64,000 nucleotides of DNA from Antedon mediterranea. Its lineage: Eukaryota > Echinodermata > Crinoidea > Comatulida > Antedonidae. The DNA lies in assembly GCF_964355755.1 (NCBI RefSeq), contig NC_092672.1, positions 2,232,001 through 2,296,000 on the forward strand. Reading direction: 5' to 3'. Below, one piece after another: positions 37,701-44,955 of the stretch. Position 1 is the stretch's first letter, and each line of letters starts with the position of its first letter. A program made the translations under genes and the position numbers. The notes under the pieces were generated by a model that was not told where the DNA came from, did not search any database, and was given only the letters and a program-made list of their open reading frames with translations.

Positions 37701-38802
37701 AGCGACCTACCCCTAACATTAACAATTGTACGTCATCAATCAAGGTGATTCCATCCCCTTTCAAGTGTTCCTAACAACCCAGCAGCAGCAGAAGGCAAAT
37801 CCCGAGGAGGCTTGCGGGCGGTGAACTTGAATAGTTTAAAAAAGAAATACTCATGCTGTCCTTGGATCTTGTAATAGTCTCGTCTAGGCCTATGAGGTTT
37901 TATAGAATATGTCTTTCAAAAGAACATTTATACTAATAATGTTCCTGTTATTAAAACTACCACGAACTTGTATGTCCATTTTCAAGCGAATTCCGTGTGT
38001 GCTGATTGAAGTCCACACACGAACTGTGATCTTCGTTTTCAATTTACAATGGTTTGTTCCATTGTATTAAAAGATGATGTTGTTTTTCATTCACCGTAAA
38101 CTCAAATATTATACATTATTTTTCAATATATTTTAAAGATTGTGTATTCTAATGAGATGCATACGTGTTTACTAACTAAAAAATACATATTACTTTGTAC
38201 AATAATAGTACATTTAAAATATGGGCGTGAAAAAACAATCCCTACAACTAAATAGACGTTTCCAAACTAATTGCGTTAAAAATAATTTCGGGGAAATATG
38301 CAGTGCAAAAAATGTGGTGGTCAGCGATGGGAGTTGTAATGTCAATGGAGTTCAAGTGTGTGTCTGGGTGTCCCATACCCAAAATAATTTAGTATACTGT
38401 ATCTATCTAGCCTACACTAGATATTCAAAACGTAGGCCTACTTGTTGTTGCACACATTCTCAACAAACGAAGAGAGACACGTATAACAATTATTGAGGCG
38501 GCGTTCAAACGAATGGAAATTATGACATTTGTACGCGCGCGTATACTTTTTGTCCCTTTGCGCGTGGTTTCAGTAATTAACTTATTTAAAAAAAACTTGT
38601 TAGTACTGTAGAAGGCCTGCTGTATAATGAAATAAGAATAAACTGAAAATTAATGAATAATTCTTAAACTAGCTAACTAGCGTTGCATTACTTACTTTGA
38701 ATCGATTGAGTGTGTAGAAGTCCCGGATGAACGTCTTATATCATTTTGTACTTCTGCTTTCTGTATTGTTTTTATCTCCTTTACTAATGGCATCGCCACC
38801 AT
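11915..38802 (-). CDS. KIF12: KIF12-like kinesin, 20 exons recognised
   Basis: Microtubule motor protein of about 1157 aa in this model. Coding exons, 5' to 3': 38802-38696, 37273-37055, 36345-36251, 35568-35491, 28593-28515, 27972-27772, 27135-27007, 24589-24454, 22924-22833, 22154-22001, 21667-21549, 20604-20500, 18792-18533, 17125-16925, 16347-16017, 15653-15391, 15169-14793, 14343-14077, 13671-13528, 12030-11915 (stop TGA). Every junction has GT/AG borders and a consistent phase except exon 2 to 3. The motor starts near residue 160 (VRVVARVRPLN), with the ATP P-loop GQTGSGKT near 243, switch I NEHSSRSH near 363, switch II DLAGSE near 398, and ends near 504 ([14 protein letters not shown]). 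Exon 8 ([14 protein letters not shown]) closely resembles KIF12. A short coiled coil follows (exons 13-14), then a long Ser/Pro/Gln/Lys-rich tail (15-19) and a short C-terminal coiled coil (20). Human KIF12 is much shorter, so the tail looks expanded. KIF12 is linked to epithelial and ciliated tissues in vertebrates. Confidence 0.92.
12213..12754. mobile_element. Family A MITE expanded into a 21-bp minisatellite (about 21 units)
   Basis: The right end is a normal family A terminus (TTTGATAGTGTAGACAGAGC). The interior, 12238-12690, is about 21 head-to-tail copies of a 21-bp unit containing CTCAAATATGGTAGTGATA, with only T/C changes between units. The left terminus is degenerate. Long open frames here are artefacts, since 21 is a multiple of three and the unit lacks a stop. 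It lies in the last KIF12 intron. Confidence 0.95.
13271..13504. mobile_element. Family A MITE, copy 4, with internal insertion
   Basis: Both termini are intact and flanked by TTAA-like bases. About 110 bp of unrelated DNA (roughly 13361-13468) interrupt the centre after CATGTCCATATA. The copy lies in the KIF12 intron immediately downstream of exon 19, whose 3' border is at 13528. Confidence 0.9.
13735..13860 (+). mobile_element. Family C-related repeat fragment
   Basis: The sequence GTGTGCACTTTAAAGAACCC followed by CTTTCGGTAAAGAGTG matches the 5' part of the family C repeat. It lies in the KIF12 intron between exons 18 and 19. Confidence 0.6.
14521..14705. mobile_element. Family A MITE, copy 5
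   Basis: Intact inverted termini with three tandem 21-bp units (ATCACTACCATATTTGGGCA type) in the interior. It lies in a KIF12 intron. Confidence 0.93.
16432..16730. repeat. About 88-bp tandem repeat, 3 units
   Basis: Units beginning ATAGGGGTTGGTCATA recur at about 16440, 16528 and 16617 and contain GTAGAATCCATATTAAGAGG and CCAACAAGGTGTCTCAATAG. It lies in the KIF12 intron between exons 14 and 15. Shared phrasing (GGACAC, CCAACA, TAGGGG) hints at a distant relation to the 70-bp array at 17341-18507. Confidence 0.9.
17341..18507. repeat. 70-bp minisatellite, about 15-16 units, in a KIF12 intron
   Basis: The unit contains GACTAGGTCCAACACCTATT, GGGGACACTCCTATTCC and ACATGTTTATTAAAGGGTAC. Units differ by few substitutions. 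The array nearly fills the intron between exon 13 (ends 18533) and exon 14 (starts 17125). On the KIF12 sense (minus) strand nearly every unit carries AATAAA (from TTTATT). Confidence 0.95.
18908..19010 (-). mobile_element. Probable CR1/L2-like LINE 3' end
   Basis: On the minus strand the sequence reads TGAGAATAAAGTGTTCTTGT followed by a repeat of GTTCTTG, typical of a CR1/L2 3' terminus with short tandem tail. No coding part is visible. Confidence 0.45.
19372..19531. mobile_element. Family A MITE, copy 6
   Basis: Intact inverted termini flanked by TTAA on both sides, with two diverged internal units. It lies in a KIF12 intron. Confidence 0.92.
21786..21942. mobile_element. Family A MITE, copy 7 (left tip lost)
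   Basis: It begins at GTCTACACTATCAAACTAG, lacking the outer AAGCTCT, and ends in a normal right terminus. It lies in a KIF12 intron 58 bp from exon 10. Confidence 0.9.
22174..22195. mobile_element. Family A MITE, solo terminal fragment
   Basis: Only the outer terminus AAGCTCTGTCTACACTATCA remains, ending abruptly. It lies 20 bp from KIF12 exon 10, on the intron side of its acceptor. Confidence 0.75.
23069..23225. mobile_element. Family B MITE, copy 6
   Basis: Complete copy with termini AAGCTTGGTTCCCACTAAG and CCTAGTGGGAACCAAGC, in a KIF12 intron. Confidence 0.9.
23390..23690 (+). mobile_element. Probable LINE 3' UTR with TTGAA tail
   Basis: The sequence ends GGGATAATAAAGTTTTATTG followed by AATTGAATTG, the same tail type as 10192-10205 in the opposite orientation. 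A long hydrophobic frame across it looks like AT-rich chance. No RT motif is present, so the extent is approximate. Confidence 0.5.
24642..24786. mobile_element. Family A MITE, copy 9
   Basis: Diverged but complete, with a shortened centre. It lies in the KIF12 intron just upstream of exon 8. Confidence 0.88.
25761..25938. mobile_element. Family E MITE (CAGGG ends, 5-bp target duplication), copy 1
   Basis: The left end CAGGGAAAAATTTCAT and the inverted right end CAGGGAACATTTTCGC match, and AAGTA is duplicated on both sides (25756-25760, 25939-25943). The 178-bp body includes TTTTGTTTAGCAATATTGC. CAGGG termini recall hAT-type transposons but the duplication is 5 rather than 8 bp. It lies in a KIF12 intron. 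Confidence 0.88.
26690..26967. mobile_element. Family D MITE, copy 3
   Basis: ATTGTCCGTAAAAAAAAAT at the left, AATGAAGATTAATAAAATCA inside, and GAGGGAAAATACATCTTT at the right. It ends 40 bp from KIF12 exon 7. Confidence 0.75.
27301..27428. mobile_element. Family A MITE, copy 10 (right end decayed)
   Basis: The left terminus and one internal unit are clear. The right terminus is reduced to TTTTGATGTGTAGACTT. Confidence 0.85.
27553..27695 (+). mobile_element. Family C repeat, 3' part with ATCA tail
   Basis: GGGGGTTACCCCGGTGTATT, ACAGCCACTGATCACAATTG and GACTGAAGAAGTTACCCAG lead to TATTTCAATCAATCAATC. It lies in a KIF12 intron. Confidence 0.7.
28697..28733. repeat. Homopolymer run of about 37 T
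   Basis: A long uninterrupted T run in KIF12 intron 4, next to exon 5. It may be a retroposon A tail on the minus strand or an assembly-prone homopolymer. Confidence 0.9.
31014..31173. mobile_element. Family A MITE, copy 11
   Basis: Complete copy. The 5' side reads TA-AAGCTC and the 3' side GAGCTT-TA, consistent with a TA target duplication. It lies in the large KIF12 intron 4. Confidence 0.9.
31540..31730. repeat. Degenerate 20-22-bp tandem repeat
   Basis: About eight copies of CTGTGTTCACACTGGTCTAA with substitutions. The array lies in KIF12 intron 4. Confidence 0.85.
31811..31860. mobile_element. Family B MITE, right-end fragment
   Basis: Only the last 50 bp remain, ending CCTAGTGGGAACCAAGCTTT. 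Confidence 0.8.
32702..32861. mobile_element. Family A MITE, copy 12
   Basis: Complete but diverged copy (AACAAACTAGATTGAC at the left subterminus). It lies in KIF12 intron 4. Confidence 0.88.
33335..33545 (-). mobile_element. tRNA-derived SINE
   Basis: Read on the minus strand, the head has a tRNA A-box-like CTTGGTGGTTAACATGC and a B-box-like GGGTTCAATC, followed by a body with CAGGGTTGTAACTCACAAC and a tail with GATGCGTACAGTATGAAAT. The same head recurs at 49395-49460 and the same body and tail at 61845-62005. No acceptor stem or complete cloverleaf exists, so it is not a functional tRNA. Confidence 0.7.
33655..33744. mobile_element. Family B MITE, short copy
   Basis: An internally deleted copy with GGTTCTCATGGCAAACGCAAC at the left, GACCAATCACAAGC in the centre and CTCTAGTACGAACCAGGC at the right. 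Confidence 0.8.
33925..34432. mobile_element. Family D MITE, longest copy (508 bp)
   Basis: Termini AAAGATGTATTGTCCCTT and AAAGGGACAATACATTTAAA form a clear inverted repeat. The centre (about 34080-34270) holds extra sequence absent from shorter copies, including CGCGATCGAAAG and its approximate inverted partner. It encodes no recognisable protein. Confidence 0.82.
35380..35460. repeat. Short tandem duplication (about 38-42 bp) beside KIF12 exon 4
   Basis: TACTGTATCCAGGGAGGTAT and CTCAGTAGGCCTAC occur twice in a row. The duplication ends about 30 bp from the donor of exon 4. Confidence 0.8.
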
Positions 38803-40459
38803 AATTTATAATAAACAGTATTGTAAAATAACTGTGCATCGATAAATTACCTTGTAATGAAGGGAATCTATTTGTGTCAATGGACCACACCGATGACAGA
38901 AGTCACTCCAGTCAGCGTTTTAATTTCGCTTCAGTTTTATTATTTAGAGTCTCCGCGGCGATTCATTGATACTCAATATTCATTTATGCTAAATCCAAAA
39001 ATAAAAAGTTAGAATATTTTTTGACAACATTTCCAAAATCGTTAAAGGTTGCGCGTATCGTCTGCTAGTACCTTGTAAACTGACGTTTTAATTTTTTTTT
39101 TTATGAACATCGGAACAAACAAGCGAATTAATCCAACAGACAAAATGTGTTCATGTGTTTACTCTAATAACAGTTCTTATAAATGAAATAAATCCGATGT
39201 GAACGGACTGTTAGAGTTTCATCGATTCCACTTCTTGAATAATCCAGTGCAGATGAAGTCGTTACAAAAATAAACACTCGTCGTAATACACTACATCACT
39301 AATGACGATTACAACACCTTAGGCAATCACATATAGGAACCTATATGAGCTTTGCTCGATTCAACTAACAGGATTTTATTTTTAACTGAATCAACATTTT
39401 CTAATCAAAAACAAACAGTTCTTAATATTGCTACATTTCACTGTAACTAGGCTGTCATTAGACCGCACAGACCACCCACTGTGTTTATTGGTTAAATTCA
39501 ATATATATCTGCGCTCATAAATATAAATACGAAAATATTTCTTTTGTTGTAAAAAGTAATTTAGAGAGTAATTTACATAAGATCCACCTGTAGACCTACA
39601 GCAAATCATTCTCATTTGTGACAAAGATGTACTCAAAAGAAACTGTTAAAAATAGAGGGCGCTATACATAATTACTATTTCTTCAGAAATATCAGTGAGT
39701 AGAGAGATTTTGACTTTGTGTTTTGAAATCTTTGATTAAATGCATGAAATAATAAAGCTACGGCGTGGATAATCTTTTGATTCATTCATTTTAATCTCTT
39801 TGTTTTGTTGCGGTATAGAGATCTTTTTAGTTTGAGTTTTTAATATTACTATTTTTAAATTTTGGTACAATATTTTTTTTTTTTTTTCAGTTACTGTACT
39901 ACTTAAACCTTGTTTGTATTTCTTTTCTTTTTAACTCATTGTATATTGCATAAGTGACGTACGACTACGATAACGATCGATTCGGCGGTTGACTAGTTTA
40001 TTTTGTATCTGTTTTTATTAATTTGTATCTGTTGAATGTCTGTATATAACGCACCGTAGTTGTAAAGGTGTAGTTTCAATAAAATTATTTATTTATAATT
40101 ATTTATCTCACCGAAAGCTGGCGCTATGCTTGGCGATAAAAACTTGGGAACGGAGTGTTTTTGTCATAAAACTACCTCCGATCAGTTCGAGATTTTTTGT
40201 AGTGTAATTATATGGTGAAAGCTGTGTACCACAAAACGTGAGTTCATAAAAATTATATTTATATATTCCATCTATTAATGACCACATTACCAATTTGTTA
40301 ATTGAATATGTATTTAAAGTATAATAATTACGTTTGTTTTTCTAGGCCCACAACTTCTTGATCAACTGAAGGAAGAAAGTCGATTAGACAGCCCTTTTAA
40401 GTGTGGTCTGTAGTTGGCCTAGGAAGCTTAGATTGATTGAAACCGGAACAGACAAAGAA
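38803..40459. other. Head-to-head intergenic region between KIF12 and ELOB
   Basis: About 1.66 kb separate the KIF12 and ELOB start codons, which point away from each other, so the promoters of both genes should lie here. ELOB's 5' UTR probably includes 40345-40459. Around 39770-40100 the DNA ends CAATAAAATTATTTATTTAT, which looks like the 3' end of a retroposon. No conserved promoter element was identified with confidence. Confidence 0.5.
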
Positions 40460-41639
40460 ATGGTATTAATTGTTTGATTACTTAGAAATGGAATGCCTGT
40501 TTTAATCCAAATAATTATTATGTATTGTTTAACAGTGTAAACACTACACTTCTTTACTACACTGCACTTTAAACACACTTTCTATATACTACTACTATAG
40601 TAGGCCTATTCTAGGCTATATATTATTATATTTTTCAATTTGTATTTAATTGTTATAGGATGTGTTTTTAACTGTACGCCGCAAAAAGACCACTATTTTT
40701 CTGGATGCAAAGGAATCAAATACGGTGTACGATTTAAAACAAATGATTGAAGGCATAACAAAGCGTTCACCTGAAGATCAGAAGCTGTTCAAGAACAACG
40801 ACCCTCTTGAAGACACAAAGACTTTGGGCGACTGTGGTTTCACTAGCCAAAATGCCAAGGCTCAGTCTCCAGCACAAGTTGGCCTAGCTTTTAAAACTGA
40901 TGGTAAATTATAAATTACTGTTATATCTCTGACATGTAAATGAAAATTGTGACACTATACAACAGAACAAATACAATATATTGCACACACTTTACACATT
41001 TATTGCTACATCCCTTAAGCTCTGTCCACACTATCAAACGTTATGTGACAAAAATGTGATGTTCCCATATATGGACATGATGATGTCATATCACTACCAT
41101 ATTTATTGGGCATGAGTCACTGACCATATTTGGGCACATCATACTTTTTTTGTCAAACTAGTTTGATAGTGTAGACAGCTTAAATGAACAAAATGTAAAG
41201 TTGATAAACAAATTATTTATTCATATTTTCAAACAAAATGTTCCACTTGCACCTTCTCATAATCATTGATGACTTTCCCTAAAACAGTGTTAAAACCTCA
41301 TCTATTTTATAAGTGAGTGAGGGTATACATTTCTTGTAAAAATGTTTTCTGTTACACGTATCCATACTCATATGGTGACCGGAAAGAAGTACTTTGAAAC
41401 CTCTGCCCTGGAGTTGGTATCTGTGTTAGTATCAAACATTGTAATTAGTATTTGTTTATCTAATGCATTGTTTGGTAATGAAATAAAAACAGCTTAAAAT
41501 TCTTTCTAATTTCATACTTTTTTTAGGGGAGGATGACTTTGAGGATCTGGAGATCATAGAATACTCATGTCCACCAGAACTACCAGACGTAATGAAGCCG
41601 ACAGACTCCAGCACAACTGCTGAACATCAGTCCTCATAA
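40460..41639 (+). CDS. ELOB: Elongin B (ELOB), complete, 3 exons
   Basis: Ubiquitin-like adaptor of 119 aa (human 118). Elongin B binds elongin C in the Elongin transcription factor and in VHL- and SOCS-box cullin ubiquitin ligases. Exon 1 ends with the start codon alone (ATG 40460-40462, donor GTATTA). Exon 2 is 40659-40902 and exon 3 is 41527-41639 (stop TAA). The protein reads [21 protein letters not shown] with [14 protein letters not shown] and the conserved C-terminal [10 protein letters not shown]. Phases are 0 and 1 and fit exactly. The ATG at 40660 inside exon 2 is not the true start, because the family begins MDVFL. A family A MITE lies in intron 2. The 3' UTR contains 93-bp tandem repeats and a polyadenylation signal at 42304. 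The identification is essentially certain. Confidence 0.97.
41017..41180. mobile_element. Family A MITE, copy 13, in ELOB intron 2
   Basis: Complete copy flanked by TTAA-type sequence, with a partly deleted right terminus (GTGTAGACAGCTTAA). Confidence 0.9.
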
Positions 41640-41945
41640 GTGTCTGTTTACACTGGCCACACAGTATACTTACTACAGTCATCTATACAGTAATACTCCA
41701 GTACAATTACTGTTGAACATAAACTCTCATAAGTGTCTGTTCACATTGGCCATAGAGTATACTTACTACAGTCATCTATACAGTAATACTCCAGTACAAT
41801 TACTGTTGAACATAAACTCTCATAAGTGTCTGTTTACACTGGCCATAGAGTATACTTACTACAGTCATCTATACAGTAATACTCCAGTACAATTACTGTT
41901 GAACATAAACTCTCATAAGTGTCTGTTTACACTGGCCACACATTA
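41605..41945. repeat. About 93-bp tandem repeat starting inside the ELOB coding end
   Basis: The unit includes ACTCCAGTACAATTACTG and CTCATAAGTGTCTGTT, recurring at about 41640, 41733, 41826 and 41919 (measured at GTGTCTG). The first, diverged unit covers the last ten or so ELOB codons and the stop, so the repeat was copied from the end of the coding region into the 3' UTR. An 88-residue open frame across the repeats is a by-product of the 93-bp period. Confidence 0.88.
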
Positions 41946-42303
41946 CTTCTATTTACTTATAAACATTGAGTTTATATGATCCATGGTTTTCGTGTGCAAG
42001 CTTCTCAGTGGTTCGTTATTGTTGTCATCAAGTCCTTACAGGGTCTAATGGCCCGTTCAGACTTAGTTATTATTTACCAGGGTGAGTTGGTTACAGGAGC
42101 CAATTATCGCTAACTTTGATGGGTAAGACACCAACTTACCCTGGTAAATAACTAATAACTATCATATAGTTCAAGCAAGCTTGTGTACCTTAAGGTCTTA
42201 TTAACTACAGTTAGTCTCCGTTCACACATGTAAAGGAAGAAGTGTTGCATTGCAAAATTGAATCTCTGAGTTTATGTTTAATATGATATCATTTTTATGT
42301 ATA

Positions 42304-42309
42304 AATAAA
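42304..42309 (+). terminator. Probable ELOB polyadenylation signal AATAAA
   Basis: AATAAA in the context TGTATAAATAAAGATTAAAA lies 665 bp after the ELOB stop codon. It is a reasonable mRNA end, but other AT-rich hexamers are nearby. Confidence 0.5.
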
Positions 42310-42974
42310 GATTAAAATAAACCGACTGCAAAAGTCCATGTAAAAGTTGAAACTTAACTTTTATATAAAGTGTAATACAGATTTGATGAGTACCTAAAAA
42401 TAGATATTCAGTTGCAACGGCTATGAAGCAATAGAGCGTAACAGACATCTGAGCATGCTCAAATCTAATATGTTGTAATAATTAATCATATTGCAAGAAT
42501 TGAATTGAATTGCGCTGTTATATGTTAGTTATCATCACAATATCCTAGCAAATGATGTATTATTATGTTAGCTAATAAATATTCTGTTTTGGAATGAAAT
42601 GTATTAAATATTTTTACAGTTTTGTGATGCAGTTATTTGTTTTTATGTATGTCAATTGGAAGTTTTATTTCAACACTTTTGAGTCTTTACAAGGAACTAA
42701 ATATTATGTCATCAAGCACAAATGAATTAAATTTATTGTTACTACCAGGCACAGCAGTTAACTGTAACCATGGAGTTGTATATCCATGCTGTAACCATGA
42801 AATTTGTGATACATGTAAAAACATTAAATTATAAAATAAATTAGATTTTTGAAGAAAACAGTATAGCGCCACCTATTGGAGTCGAATTTTCTGCACATGA
42901 CTCGACATCGAACAAAATCGACAGCAGCATGCGCTGCAGCAGCTAAGCAGCTGCTCCCCCTGGATATCCCCCAT
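42310..42974. other. ELOB downstream region, no gene seen
   Basis: AT-rich DNA with a TTGAATTGAATTG motif at about 42496-42510 (a LINE tail type also seen at 10192 and 23680). A 65-residue frame at 42637-42834 has Cys/His pairs (NCNHG, PCCNHEICDTC) but no splice context or recognised family. Confidence 0.4.
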
Positions 42975-44616
42975 CGTCTGACCTGGACGCGATTTTTTTT
43001 TTCGTACATAAGTTGGGGACCCCGTCATGAAACGTCACAAAATAAACATGAATAATTCATCAGTTAAATTTTCGTGTTCCGTGTGCACCCAAGCGTATAG
43101 CAACAAGAGGCCTATCTCCGCTGTTGCGGCGTGCGATTTCATAGCAGAATAGCGGCGTTTTGTGTGGATTGTCGAAATAATCAGCCTTTAGTTTATGGTG
43201 TTTTTAATATAATTTATTACTAAAGAATTACGTGTTAAAATTATAGTTTCTATTAATACTATTAGGCCTAATTATTAGTCTCTAAACCCATGTCTATAAT
43301 TCTAGGCCTAGTAGTAGCTGTGTGGGTGTGTGTGACGTGTGTGTGTTAGGTATGACACAATCGAGTAATAAGTCAGCAAAATTAAACAATAAACATTACA
43401 CAAAAATACATTTTTTATTCTCGTGGGTCTAATCTTCCCATCTCATGTGTTCATATACGCACATTTTTAAAGTTCCTTTGAGTACATGTATATTGTTTGA
43501 TAATAAAATAGCAGAATTAAAAAAATACAGTACACAAATTATACACATTCTTTATTCTTGTGGGTCTAAGCTTTCTTTGGGCTATGTTATGGAAAGCCAA
43601 ACCCGTCAAAAATACATAATACATACCATCCACCAATAATTAATTCGTACAAAATTCAAACCATCCAATATTATCTCATGCAGTTCAATGAAAACTTAAA
43701 CCATTCACCTAGTATCTACACCATCCAATACAATGTGTGACCATCTACCACTAGCCCAAACGACAATACGCCGAACAAACTACCCATAACACAAACCATC
43801 TAAAGAATGTTGAGCCCAGGCAGCAATAATTGAATTAATCTAACGTTAATACAAGTATATATTAGCCAACTCATTTATCAACATTTCATGTAGTTCATGA
43901 ACATTTCAAACAAAGCATCTTAATTTTAGTTCATCGAATTATAATTCTAATTCATTGCCTGTTTTATACACCGTTCGTCTGTTCAACAGTTGAAACAACT
44001 GTTTTGCACACGATACGCCCGTTCGTGAGTTCAAACCATGATATTTGAAGCATCGACTTTCCAAACAGCGATTTTTCGCACCGAACGTATTTTCTTGAGT
44101 TAAAGTGGTTGCATTTCAATCACTTGCTTTTGATTGGCCAGTATTACACACCGTTCGCTTGTTCGTGATTTCAAACCATGATATTTGAAGCATCGACTTT
44201 CCAAATGGCGATTTTTCGCACCGAACGTATTTTCTTGAGTTAAAGTGGTTGCATTTCAATCACCTACTTTCGATTGGCCAGTATTACACACCGTTCGCTT
44301 GTTCGTGATTTCATGTGATAACATTTCATTCGACAATTTTTCAAACGTTAGTTTTTGACTCTGCTTACGTATATGTCAGTTGATATACTATTTTTTAATT
44401 TTCATACTTTCCATAGTCAGTTTTGTACATCATTCGCATTTACGCATGTAAAGTGTAGATATTCCACTCGACAAGTTTTAAACGGTAGTTTTTCGCACAT
44501 TTATTGTTTTATTGTTAAATTGTAACTGTTGGCGCCGATTTAATATTGAGGGGCGGGGGATGAATGTCAACTTTACGACTGTATGACACTTACTTAGGCC
44601 TAGGCCTACGTTACAC

Positions 44617-44672
44617 ACACAGGTCAGGGAGATGTAAACTAATTTATAAATTTATTTTACATCTCCCTGGTT
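44617..44672. repeat. Short hairpin in the palindrome loop
   Basis: CAGGGAGATGTAAA pairs with TTTACATCTCCCTG across a 28-bp AT-rich loop, and GTTACACACA recurs on both sides in direct orientation. Confidence 0.75.
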
Positions 44673-44780
44673 ACACACATTATCACAAACTTAAATAATG
44701 GAAAAAAAACAGAATGAAATAATATAATTTAGCTTGTGGGCCTGTTACAATTTTACGCCCCACAACTAGGCCCGGGGTAA

Positions 44781-44955
44781 CAGGGAAAATTTTCATTTTA
44801 AAATTTTGTTTAGCAATATTGCTAATCAAACTGATTTTTAAGTCGAGAAACATAGTTTTGTATTGTATTTTTTGCTACACAATTTTCAAAATGTGTAGCA
44901 ATAAGGTTGTTTTGTATAGCTTTTTGCTACGCTACACTGGCGAAAATGTTCCCTG
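44781..44955. mobile_element. Family E MITE, copy 2, in the loop of the giant palindrome
   Basis: Nearly identical to the copy at 25761-25938, with GGTAA duplicated on both sides (44776-44780, 44956-44960). It sits in the spacer of the 42.97-46.63 kb inverted repeat. Confidence 0.9.

Noticed and set aside
40660-40662. ATG at the beginning of ELOB exon 2 as start codon
   Set aside because: Starting there drops the conserved MDVFL and changes the frame context; the ATG at 40460 spliced to GAT at 40659 restores the family N-terminus.
41713-41979. 88-residue frame downstream of ELOB
   Set aside because: It is produced by the 93-bp tandem repeat in the ELOB 3' UTR.
42637-42834. Cys/His-rich 65-residue frame as a zinc-finger or RING exon
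   Set aside because: Spacing of the Cys/His residues fits no finger I recognise, and no donor or acceptor supports an exon.
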